Shown here piece by piece: positions 17,922 through 25,852 of a stretch of DNA of 64,000 nucleotides. The position numbers and the translations under genes are program-made. Source of the stretch: Thalassotalea sp. Sam97 (GTDB lineage Bacteria > Pseudomonadota > Gammaproteobacteria > Enterobacterales > Alteromonadaceae). The stretch spans positions 558,001 to 622,000 of the forward strand of contig NZ_CP166919.1 in NCBI RefSeq assembly GCF_041379765.1. The letters are read 5' to 3'. The notes beneath the pieces were generated by a model. That model was not told where the DNA came from and ran no database searches. It worked only from the letters and a program-made list of their open reading frames with translations. The stretch's first letter is position 1. The number at the start of each line of letters is the position of its first letter.

Positions 17922-18383
17922 TCATATAAGCGACAAGTGGTTCTCTCGAACTTTTTTGCCTATCTTTTCGATATAATAAGCTCCAAAGCCGAAAACTACC
18001 GCCAATGAAATCAAAGCCGACTCAGTAGGTGCAACTCCTAAAATCACGGGAAGTCGAGCTACTGTCGCGGCGAGAACACCAAGATAGGCATATGAAATGT
18101 AGTAATAGTGATTCACTAGCCAATTATTGTTTGGTTTTTTATAAGCATAATAATAACCAAGCAATACCCAGGTCAAATTCCACAATGCCAGCACCTGAAA
18201 GAAAGTGAAACCATATTTCGGCCAAAACGAGAAAGCCGATAGGTTAACTAGAATCATGCTTATAACGAAAACTTTTCCCAGTGTTGTATGAGAAATATCG
18301 CCTTTTCTACGGGCTAATACGAATGCTCCGGTGATTGTAGCAAGAATTGCTAATGCAGCATGAATAATTGTAATAAATGCCAA
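17922..18383 (-). CDS. DUF2306-like integral membrane protein
   Basis: A 153-residue protein with about four or five hydrophobic helices (ITIIHAALAILATITGAFVLA; GKVFVISMILVNLSAFSF; LALWNLTWVLLGYYYAY; the C-terminal LISLAVVFGFGAYY). The His near the N-terminus and the GKVFVISM/K-rich loop pattern recall the DUF2306 (YozB-like) predicted membrane family; function unknown. The only sensible start is a TTG at 18383, supported by a strong AAGGAAGG just upstream. It is part of the accessory islet. Confidence 0.6.
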   Translation of the reverse strand: MAFITIIHAALAILATITGAFVLARRKGDISHTTLGKVFVISMILVNLSAFSFWPKYGFTFFQVLALWNLTWVLLGYYYAYKKPNNNWLVNHYYYISYAYLGVLAATVARLPVILGVAPTESALISLAVVFGFGAYYIEKIGKKVRENHLSLI

Positions 18384-18570
18384 TTTCCTTCCTTAGATTT
18401 GCTAGTCATTCTTTTATGCGAATGATTAAACTTGTATTTAGTTACTTTCCATGAAAATGGCCGTTGTTCGCTCATTACAGCCTCAGGCTCTTTAGTTAAA
18501 TTACCCTATAGCATCGACTGATATAAACGAGTCATCACCTACACTCTAATATACAAATTTACTCGGATAC

Positions 18571-18819
18571 TCAGATTTTCTGCTTGAGTATTACAAGTTG
18601 ATTAATCACTGATACTACAACGATACAACTAAGTGAACCGTAGATTATTGGGGGAGTAATAAAATTGAAAACAAACCCCATGCTTGCATACTGGCTAATA
18701 TCATCACCTTCAAAATAATCCAGGATAATATTTAGAGGCAAGATACCTAATAGCATGAAAAAATAAAACTGAATAGCGGCAAGAACCCCTTTCTTAATAG
18801 CTTCGAGCATTTTCATCAT
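18571..18819 (-). CDS. Small two-helix membrane protein
   Basis: An 82-residue hypothetical protein with two hydrophobic helices (AIQFYFFMLLGILPLNIIL and ITPPIIYGSLSCIVVVSVI) separated by an acidic loop (FEGDDIS). No family recognised. Start placed at the ATG-ATG pair at 18819; no good ribosome-binding site is visible and the exact start is doubtful. Confidence 0.45.
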   Translation of the reverse strand: MMKMLEAIKKGVLAAIQFYFFMLLGILPLNIILDYFEGDDISQYASMGFVFNFITPPIIYGSLSCIVVVSVINQLVILKQKI

Positions 18820-18913
18820 CACACCCAATTTTATTCAATACGCGTGTCTACAAATCGCTCTAAAGCGGCTAAATATTTATTGATTCACTCTTTGTTAAAG
18901 CGACGATATTAGA

Positions 18914-19345
18914 TTAAAAGTAGTGCCTAATCAGTTTTATTTTTTCATCTTTAAATTCGAACAAAGTGACCAGTTTTTGTTTGTTGCTCTGCGCATCCAT
19001 ATTCCCTTCAGAATCTATACAGGGATGCAAATATTCGACAGTCACAGCGTTCAGTCCTTCTATGATGTTTGATACCTTAATATCGCACTTACCATATTTC
19101 CCTAAGTAGTAAAGTAGACCTGTCTTATATTCTTCTTTCGTTTGAACAGCATTGAAGCTAGGGTGTTCAAATGTCGCATCATCTGTTAATAGTGAAAGGA
19201 GCTCCTCTACATCACTCTCTTGAGAGCGCTTATGTTCAACTGCTTTTTGAGCATCAAAATATTCAGTAACTTTAGCGGTTAAGTTTTGTGCATAGCTAAC
19301 AGTTGGGAGCAGCAACAACCCCATTATTCCATATTTTAAAATCAT
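18914..19345 (-). CDS. Exported NTF2/SnoaL-like protein
   Basis: A 143-residue protein with a signal peptide (YGIMGLLLLPTVSYA, then QN). The mature part has the NTF2-like order: an N-terminal helix (VTEYFDAQKAVE), 'LLSLLTDDATFEHPSF', a 'KEEYKTGLLYYLG' helix and three late strands ending FEFKDEKIKLIRHYF, as in SnoaL-type limonene-isomerase-like folds. No catalytic residues can be assigned. First gene of the accessory islet. Confidence 0.6.
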   Translation of the reverse strand: MILKYGIMGLLLLPTVSYAQNLTAKVTEYFDAQKAVEHKRSQESDVEELLSLLTDDATFEHPSFNAVQTKEEYKTGLLYYLGKYGKCDIKVSNIIEGLNAVTVEYLHPCIDSEGNMDAQSNKQKLVTLFEFKDEKIKLIRHYF

Positions 19346-19651
19346 ATTTATCTACCAATAATTAGTACTTCAGTTGGTTGTTAATTGTCTCTTGCTCACT
19401 TACAGCAGTCGTACAAGACTGCATCTTATTCAATAACTTACGCTATATAATCGAGCGACGCAAACTAGCCAAAATAATAACGGTAGGGTTGATTGGTTGC
19501 GGAGGTATAAATAAATGCATGTAAAAAAGCCTTCTATTAAAGGTGCAATAGAAGGCTTATTGATTTTAGCGCTTTAGGTCTGAGATGCCATCCATAGCGC
19601 ATCTAGTTTCGATGTCTTTGGATGAAGCGATTTAGCTCGCTATTAGAACCA
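19346..19651. other. Gap between accessory islet and polyamine locus
   Basis: It holds the terminator at 19523. I see no gene, mobile-element end or direct repeat in the remainder. Confidence 0.5.
19523..19558 (-). terminator. Intrinsic terminator of the speB-speA operon
   Basis: A 12-bp perfect stem (AAGCCTTCTATT / AATAGAAGGCTT) with an 8-base loop is preceded on the plus strand by an A run, giving a U run on the minus-strand transcript. It lies about 90 bases past the last gene. Confidence 0.88.
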
Positions 19652-20080
19652 TTACTTTAAGTTTGCTTCGGCATAGATCTGAATAGCGTTAGCAAAGTGT
19701 TCAGCGGTACCAATACCGTGCTGGTCAAATGCGGCTTTTTGATCGTTATCGTTGGCAATTGATTCAGCCATGTTTATAAAACGTTGGTAATCAACAACAA
19801 TAGATTTACCTTGTAATTTGCTTAACGCAAAATTGGTATAGAACAGGTACTCTTTTACAATCGCTTGCATGTCATCTGAATCCGCTGCTAGGTTCTTGCA
19901 CGTTGAAATTTTCATCATAACAGCATCGGCTTTTTCTTTCAGAGCCATGGTATCTTCCATACTCATGTTAGCCAGTTGCTCCATGCGCTCGTCAACTTTG
20001 TCATCACCAACACGCTCTCTGGCAAGTTGCTCTTGTTTTTCCAGCTCTGGGTTTTCTTGAAATTCGTTTTCAGTGGTCAT
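19652..20080 (-). CDS. Polyamine-operon follower of unknown function, TipAS-like C-terminus
   Basis: A 142-residue acidic, mostly helical protein; no membrane segment or signal. The C-terminal half (YLFYTNFALSKLQG, then YQRFINMAES..., AAFDQHGIGTAEHFANAI) recalls the TipAS domain ending, where a G-A-hydrophobic-Ai pattern closes a helical drug-binding fold. That likeness is weak and there is no MerR DNA-binding domain. GAGAG precedes the ATG, 17 bases past the speA stop, so it is probably co-transcribed with speB and speA and ends at the terminator at 19523. Confidence 0.65.
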   Translation of the reverse strand: MTTENEFQENPELEKQEQLARERVGDDKVDERMEQLANMSMEDTMALKEKADAVMMKISTCKNLAADSDDMQAIVKEYLFYTNFALSKLQGKSIVVDYQRFINMAESIANDNDQKAAFDQHGIGTAEHFANAIQIYAEANLK

Positions 20081-20097
20081 TATTAACTCTCATCCTC

Positions 20098-22032
20098 TTA
20101 AACTTTTAAGTAGGTGTAGCCAGCAAGGCAGTCTTCGTAAAAGTCTATCAATTGCACGCCTTGGCGAGGTTTTATCTTGCCACGACTGATTTCTTTGTCG
20201 ATTTCTTTCTTCACTGCTTGTGCCAAAATTGCTGGCGTGTATTGCATGGTAGATAATACGCCTTCTACAGACGTACCATTAACGACCTCTTCCATATAGA
20301 AGTCTTTTGGATCATCGTCATAACTGACAATGTGCACTTCGTTTAAGCGGCCAAATAAGTTGTGCATATCGCCCATCACATCCTGATAAGCACCAGTAAG
20401 GAAAATACCAATAAAGTAATCTTCACCTTGGTTAAGCTTATGCATTGGAATGTGATTCGCGGTGACTTCATCACCAATGAAATTATCTATTTTACCGTCG
20501 CTATCACAGGTGATATCCACAAAAGTACAGCGCTTGGTTGGGCGCTCATTTAAACGTGACATAGGCACAATTGGCAATACTTGGTCAATCGCCCACGAGT
20601 CGGCGGCCGATTGGAAGACAGAGAAGTTCGCCAAATATTGTGATGATAATTTATCGCCTATTTCGCGTAATTCTTCCGACACAAACTCTTGTTGTTCAAC
20701 AAAGTCGTTAACCTTATTCAGTGTTTGCCAATATAAGGTTTCGATTTTTGCCATTTCTTCTAAATCAAGCACGCCAAGTTTAAACGCTTGTTCGGCTTGC
20801 TCTTTAAGCTGACTAATATCGTTGTAAGTTTCTTGGAAGTTGTGTTGATCAAGCGTGGCTTTGTAGTCGCGCATATTACTTACCATAATATGCTCACCAG
20901 TTGCTTTACGTGTATTGTAACCATTAACACCTGGGGTTATCTCACCGATAACTTTAGTTACCACACAAGAGTGGTGGGCGGTAATCGAACGACCACTTTC
21001 ACTGACTAAGTTAGGGTGTGGTACCGATTGTAAGTCACAGGTTTGCTGAAAACCATGAACAATATCCGCAACATATTCGTGCAAGCCGTAATTGCAACTC
21101 GAATCGTTGGTTGATTGGGTGCCATCATAATCAATCGCTAAACCACCGCCAACATCAACATACTCCAACTCAACGCCAAGTTGGTATAAACGCGAATAAA
21201 TAAGCGAAGCTTCTTGAACAGCCTCTTTAACTGCGCGAATATCGGTTAGCTGACTGCCAATATGGAAATGTAGCAGTTTTACGCAATGCAGTAAGCCTTC
21301 TTCTTCAAGGTACTCTTTTGCATTGAGCATTTCACTAATACTTAAACCGAACTTAGCGCGCTCACCACTGCTGCTTTCCCACTTACCACGGCCTTTAACC
21401 ATCATCTTGGCGCGAAAGCCAATCATTGGCTCAACATCTAATTCCTTGGCTAACTTAACCAGCGTGATAAGTTCTGAATATTTCTCAATAACAACAATGA
21501 CTTTTCGACCAATTTGGGTACCTAATAAGGCTAAACGTAAGTATTCTTCGTCTTTGTAGCCGTTAAGAATCGTTAACGCTTTTTTATTGGTGTTATAGGC
21601 AAGAGCCGCTATAAGCTCAGGCTTAGAACCAGCTTCTAAACCATAGTTAAAACGATTACCTGCAGAAACGATTTCTTCAATCACCTCTCGCATTTGATTC
21701 ACTTTAACCGGGAATACGCCTTGATAAATCCCTTCGTAATTGGCTTGCTCAATCACTTCGCGGAAGGTTTTATTGAGTTGCTCTACTTGTGAGCGCAATA
21801 CATCATGAAAGCGAATAACAGCAGGGAATTCAACGCCTTCTTGCTGCATTTCTTCAATGACTTCTTGCATATTAATTTTTAAATTGGGCTGGTCATAACG
21901 AGGCGTAACCATTAGGTCACCCGTTTCACCTATTTCAAAATAGCCATTACCCCAACGTTTAACGCGATAGGTACGCTCTGCATCTTCAATCGTCCAAGAT
22001 GATGCAGAAAGTTGCTCGGTTTGCTTGTTCAA
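20098..22032 (-). CDS. speA: Biosynthetic arginine decarboxylase
   Basis: PLP enzyme that turns arginine into agmatine, the first step of putrescine synthesis here. The PLP Lys lies in GVFPVKVNQMREV; HFHIGSQLTDI, VDVGGGLAIDYDG and the catalytic-Cys region VDITCDSDGKIDNF are intact. At 644 residues it is near the length of E. coli SpeA. The start is a TTG at 22032, four bases after the speB stop, with its AGGA inside the end of speB, so translation is probably coupled. Confidence 0.95.
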   Translation of the reverse strand: MNKQTEQLSASSWTIEDAERTYRVKRWGNGYFEIGETGDLMVTPRYDQPNLKINMQEVIEEMQQEGVEFPAVIRFHDVLRSQVEQLNKTFREVIEQANYEGIYQGVFPVKVNQMREVIEEIVSAGNRFNYGLEAGSKPELIAALAYNTNKKALTILNGYKDEEYLRLALLGTQIGRKVIVVIEKYSELITLVKLAKELDVEPMIGFRAKMMVKGRGKWESSSGERAKFGLSISEMLNAKEYLEEEGLLHCVKLLHFHIGSQLTDIRAVKEAVQEASLIYSRLYQLGVELEYVDVGGGLAIDYDGTQSTNDSSCNYGLHEYVADIVHGFQQTCDLQSVPHPNLVSESGRSITAHHSCVVTKVIGEITPGVNGYNTRKATGEHIMVSNMRDYKATLDQHNFQETYNDISQLKEQAEQAFKLGVLDLEEMAKIETLYWQTLNKVNDFVEQQEFVSEELREIGDKLSSQYLANFSVFQSAADSWAIDQVLPIVPMSRLNERPTKRCTFVDITCDSDGKIDNFIGDEVTANHIPMHKLNQGEDYFIGIFLTGAYQDVMGDMHNLFGRLNEVHIVSYDDDPKDFYMEEVVNGTSVEGVLSTMQYTPAILAQAVKKEIDKEISRGKIKPRQGVQLIDFYEDCLAGYTYLKV

Positions 22033-22036
22033 ATTG

Positions 22037-22969
22037 TTATTTTCCTGCTAAACACAATAATAATTCGCGAACGACCTTGGCCGCGAATACATCACTATTA
22101 CCTGTGCTGTCGATGCTCGGCGATAATTCAACCACATCACAGCCGACAAAATTTTTGTTACGTAAGATCTTACAGAGGCTGACAAAAGAATGAAAATCTT
22201 CACCACCTGGCTCAGGCGTGCCGGTACCAGGGAAAAAGCTCGGATCAAAATAATCTAAATCAAAGGTTAAATAGATAGGGCGTTGATCATCTATCGCACT
22301 CACCATATCTAAAAACTGTTGGCGAGATGTCGCCAGCGTGTTGTGCTCACGCATATATTGATATTCTTCTTTGGTACCCGAACGAATACCGTATTGAATT
22401 AAACTGTGACCAGCTTGGAAGTGGTCTAGGCTGCGGCGAATAATCGACGCGTGCGAATAATGATAGCCTTCGTAACCGTCACGTAAATCAGCGTGCGCAT
22501 CTAAATGAATCAGTACCATATTAGGGTACTGTTTTAGGTAAGTTTTGATCGGCGCATAAGAAATAGAATGCTCACCACCTAAGGTCATCACTTTAACATT
22601 ATGCTTGTTTAAGTCGACGTTGCTAAAAAGTTGCTCAAAGTCGTCGCTTGCCGATTGCCATTGCTGCTCGGTGTGCTTAGAGTCATCGTAATTGACACCA
22701 CCCAGTAAACGTAAGTTACCTAAGTCTACAAAGTTGACATCTTCAATGTCAGCATCAAGGTATGGCGAATAAGACTCAATACCATCAGACACGGCGCGAA
22801 GGGCGTCCGGACCATCTTTGGTGCCTTTGCGAAAACAGGCGGTACCATCAAAACCAAAGCCAATTAAGTGGGTATGATTGGCGTAAATACCATCACCCGC
22901 TTTGGCAAAATCGTATAAACATTCAGGTGCATTTAGAGGCACAGTGATATCAGCTACTTTACTTGTCAT
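22037..22969 (-). CDS. speB: Agmatinase
   Basis: Manganese ureohydrolase that turns agmatine into putrescine and urea. Metal-binding motifs are complete: GGEHSISY, HLDAHADLRD and FDLDYFDPSFFPGTGTPEPGG. Length 310 is normal. The tight speB-speA order means one transcript yields both steps from arginine to putrescine. The promoter lies in the 250-bp gap shared with the divergent speD-speE pair. Confidence 0.95.
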   Translation of the reverse strand: MTSKVADITVPLNAPECLYDFAKAGDGIYANHTHLIGFGFDGTACFRKGTKDGPDALRAVSDGIESYSPYLDADIEDVNFVDLGNLRLLGGVNYDDSKHTEQQWQSASDDFEQLFSNVDLNKHNVKVMTLGGEHSISYAPIKTYLKQYPNMVLIHLDAHADLRDGYEGYHYSHASIIRRSLDHFQAGHSLIQYGIRSGTKEEYQYMREHNTLATSRQQFLDMVSAIDDQRPIYLTFDLDYFDPSFFPGTGTPEPGGEDFHSFVSLCKILRNKNFVGCDVVELSPSIDSTGNSDVFAAKVVRELLLCLAGK

Positions 22970-23219
22970 AACACAGTTACATCTATGAAAATAATGGGCG
23001 GCAATTATGCGGAAATTTCTCTTAAAGTATAGCGTTTTTTTTCATCTATAATACATAAAGCTATTTTATTGGCTTTATTGTTAGTGCTTAGCTTAACTGT
23101 ACTTTTTTAATGACAAAATATCTTGCCTATCAGCGAACAAAACGTACAATGCGCGGCGAAGCAATTTAGCTAACAATAACAACCATTCTGTAAACCCTTT
23201 TATCTTTGAGGATCCGCTA

Positions 23220-24182
23220 TTGTTTTTCGAAGGTTCAGAAAAAAAAGCCGAAGTCACCATACAGCCAGGTAGCATGTCATTATTAACTGACGTTGATGAT
23301 AACTTTTGGGCTGAATTGGTAAAATGCTGTAACGCACAAATTCTTTCTTCTATTAGCAACGACGAATGCAAAGCCTTTTTGCTTTCTGAGTCGAGCTTGT
23401 TTGTTTGGCAAGATAGAATATTGATTTTAACGTGCGGTGTTACCCATTTGGTTAAGTCGGTGGAATACTTTATCGAACACATTGGCATGGAAAAAATTGC
23501 CCATGTGTTTTATCAACGTAAAAACGAATATTTCGCACAAGCACAATTCAGTGCCTTTGGCGACGATATTAAGCTTCTTAACAAATACATGTCGGGTAAG
23601 GCGTATCGTTTTGGCGAGCTAGATGGGCATCATAATTATGTATTCCATCAAGATAACAATTATCAAGCGGACAGCGAAGATAAAACCTACGAGTTATTGG
23701 CTTATCAAATCAGTGAAAAAGCATCGACCATGTTAACTTTGCCAGGTTTGAGCTCTCGTCAAATTCGGAATTATTTGCAACTAGAGCAAATGTTACCAGG
23801 ATTTGAACTCGATGATTTTGTCTTCGATCCGTTCGGTTATTCGGTTAATGCCATTAAAGGCAGTGAGTATTTAACGATTCATATTACCCCTCAAGCGGGC
23901 AGTAGCTATGTAAGCTTTGAATCGAACTTGAATTTAATCGAACTTGCACCGCAAATTTTGCAGATATTAGAGCCAAACTCGTTCGACTTACTGGCGTTTA
24001 ATGAACCCCAGTTTGCGACCATGATAGAGCAACATATTCCGGCGCATTATGTAAGCCAATCGAAGGTGGCTGATACACTTAACAATGGCTATCAGCTGAG
24101 CTTTGTTAATTATATTGTCCCGCAACAAGAATTTGCCAAGCCAAGTGAGCTTGATGTTACAGGAGAGAACCATGCACTCTGA
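23220..24182 (+). CDS. speD: S-adenosylmethionine decarboxylase, eukaryotic type
   Basis: A pyruvoyl enzyme that supplies decarboxylated AdoMet for spermidine. It matches the eukaryotic AMD1 family, not the short bacterial SpeD. Human counterparts line up as Glu8/Glu11 (here FFEGSE, Glu4/Glu7), the self-cleavage Glu-Ser bond in LLSESSLFVW (Glu57-Ser58), Cys82 (TCG, Cys72), Ser229 (FDPFGYSVN, Ser208) and His243 (LTIHITP, His221). Length is 320 against 334 in human. Translation starts at a TTG with GAGG about 11 bases upstream; no in-frame ATG precedes it. It overlaps speE by 11 bases. Confidence 0.93.
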   Translation: MFFEGSEKKAEVTIQPGSMSLLTDVDDNFWAELVKCCNAQILSSISNDECKAFLLSESSLFVWQDRILILTCGVTHLVKSVEYFIEHIGMEKIAHVFYQRKNEYFAQAQFSAFGDDIKLLNKYMSGKAYRFGELDGHHNYVFHQDNNYQADSEDKTYELLAYQISEKASTMLTLPGLSSRQIRNYLQLEQMLPGFELDDFVFDPFGYSVNAIKGSEYLTIHITPQAGSSYVSFESNLNLIELAPQILQILEPNSFDLLAFNEPQFATMIEQHIPAHYVSQSKVADTLNNGYQLSFVNYIVPQQEFAKPSELDVTGENHAL

Positions 24183-25032
24183 GTTATGGATTGAAGAAAA
24201 GTTTGAAGACTTTCTTGGCTTGCGTATCAAAGTCGAAAAAGTATTGTTTTCGGGTAAAAGTGAATTTCAAACCGTTGACGTGGTAGAGACAAAAGCGCAC
24301 GGAAAAATGCTATTAAACGATGGCCTGATTATGGTTACCGAGCGTGATGAGTTTGCTTACCATGACATGATCGCCCACGTGCCTTTATTTGTTCACCCAA
24401 ATCCAAAAAATGTTTTGGTTATCGGCGGTGGTGACGGTGGCACAGCTCGTGAAGTGTTGCGCCACAAAAGCGTTGAAAAATGCACCATGGTAGAAATCGA
24501 TGGCATGGTGGTAGATGCCTGTAAAGAATTTATCCCGCAAACCTCGTGTGAGCTCGATAATCCAAGACTTAACTTGATCATTGGTGATGGTGTTAAGTTT
24601 GTTAAAGAAACCACTGAAAAGTTTGATGTGATCATCGTTGATAGTACCGATCCGATAGGTCCGGCAGCGCCACTATTTGGCCCTGAGTTTTATGCAGACG
24701 TATACAACTGTTTATCTGAAGATGGCTTAGTCGTTTCACAAGGCGAATCATCTTGGTATGCCTTAGAGATTCAACAATCATTATTAAAAGTACTTAATGA
24801 TGCATTCCCACAAACTTACTTATATAGTTTCAGTAACTTAACTTACCCAGGTGGTTTGTGGAGCTTCTCGTTCGCTACGAAAAAGTATCACCCAATCAAA
24901 GACTTTGACGCCGAGCGTGTTAAAGCCAGTGGCTTAGACTTTGATTACTACAATGCTGAGTTGCATACCGCAGCATTTGCACTGCCAAGCTTCGCTCGCA
25001 AAGGTTTAGCAGGCTTAATTGGTAACGATTAA
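24172..25032 (+). CDS. speE: Spermidine synthase
   Basis: Transfers the aminopropyl group of decarboxylated AdoMet to putrescine. AdoMet-binding loops are clear: VLVIGGGDGGTAREVLRH and IIVDSTDPIGPA, and the catalytic Asp lies in that region; GESSWY and YPGGLWSFSFA follow. I chose the ATG at 24172 because AGGAGA precedes it and the N-terminus ELWIEEKF matches the family. It begins inside the last codons of speD, so the two are translated together. A terminator follows at 25052. Confidence 0.95.
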   Translation: MHSELWIEEKFEDFLGLRIKVEKVLFSGKSEFQTVDVVETKAHGKMLLNDGLIMVTERDEFAYHDMIAHVPLFVHPNPKNVLVIGGGDGGTAREVLRHKSVEKCTMVEIDGMVVDACKEFIPQTSCELDNPRLNLIIGDGVKFVKETTEKFDVIIVDSTDPIGPAAPLFGPEFYADVYNCLSEDGLVVSQGESSWYALEIQQSLLKVLNDAFPQTYLYSFSNLTYPGGLWSFSFATKKYHPIKDFDAERVKASGLDFDYYNAELHTAAFALPSFARKGLAGLIGND

Positions 25033-25051
25033 CTTGCCAAACGTATGAGAT

Positions 25052-25078
25052 AAGGGAGCTTCAACGCTCCCTTTTTTA
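25052..25078 (+). terminator. Intrinsic terminator of speD-speE
   Basis: An 8-bp stem (AAGGGAGC / GCTCCCTT) with a 6-base loop is followed by a T run, 20 bases after the speE stop. Confidence 0.9.
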
Positions 25079-25154
25079 TTGCTATTTGGGTTGTGCATGT
25101 AATAGTGTAATGAACATCGTATACGTCTAATCATCGTCATCTTTTGGAGTTATT

Positions 25155-25724
25155 ATGCTACTTTACGGGTCAACCACATCGCCGTTTGTTCGCCGTATTC
25201 GCTTGTTCACCCATTCGATTCCATTGCCCTTCAAGGCCATGGATATCTTCACGGAACAAGACAGAGCCCAATTACGTGCCAAGAATCCCACCTTAAAAGT
25301 GCCGTTTTTACTGGATGATGAACAATGTATTTATGACTCGCGGGTTATTTTTCGCTATTTGGTCGATAAGTTTAAGCTGAAGCCGTTGTCATGGTCGCAG
25401 GAGAATCTATTAACCATCATTGATGCCATTAATGACTCACTGGTTTCATTATTTTTATTAAAACGCAGTGGCATTGATAGCAGTCAAGATAAGTTGTTTT
25501 TTAACTTACAAAAAGAACGAATAGAGCAGGGCATGCAAGCATTAGAGGATGCGTGTATGCAAGGGGATTTTAACGACTGGCATTATCCAAGTATTTGTTT
25601 GTTTTGTTTATTAGACTGGATCAGATTTAGGGAATTATTAGACTTAGCGGCATACTCAAAGTTAAGCCAATTTCATCATGGTCATCTAGCGCGAAAAGAA
25701 GTGATTGATACCGATCCTAGATAG
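25155..25724 (+). CDS. Glutathione S-transferase-like protein
   Basis: A 189-residue protein with a thioredoxin-like GST N-terminal domain: MLLYGSTTSPFVRRIR (the Ser/Thr-rich start that holds the catalytic residue in this fold), NPTLKVPFLLDDE (the cis-Pro) and YDSRVIFRYLVDKF. The C-terminal helical domain is somewhat short. GGAG precedes the ATG. Which substrates it uses is unknown; SspA-like stringent proteins share the N-terminal fold but have a different C-terminus. Confidence 0.82.
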   Translation: MLLYGSTTSPFVRRIRLFTHSIPLPFKAMDIFTEQDRAQLRAKNPTLKVPFLLDDEQCIYDSRVIFRYLVDKFKLKPLSWSQENLLTIIDAINDSLVSLFLLKRSGIDSSQDKLFFNLQKERIEQGMQALEDACMQGDFNDWHYPSICLFCLLDWIRFRELLDLAAYSKLSQFHHGHLARKEVIDTDPR

Positions 25725-25776
25725 ATACGCCGAGTATGCTGTGCTGGACACTGTGGCTAGGGAAAATAGGGTGGCT

Positions 25777-25810
25777 AAAAAAGAACAAGCCGCTTAAAAG
25801 CAGCTTGTTC
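25777..25810 (-). terminator. Intrinsic terminator of the porin gene
   Basis: On the minus strand GAACAAGC-TGC pairs with GC-GGCTTGTTC around a short loop with one mismatch, followed by a T run. It begins about 40 bases past the porin stop. Confidence 0.75.
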
Positions 25811-25852
25811 ATTATGCGGCATCCGATGTTAATAGGTGCAATCAGTAGTATG

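Noticed and set aside
17857..19345. Possible integron cassette recombination sites in the small-gene islet.
   Set aside because: No pair of core sites with the expected inverted order was seen between the genes.
23093..23488. Minus-strand ORF opposite speD.
   Set aside because: It lies across the speD start and has no support; the plus-strand frame matches the AMD1 family.
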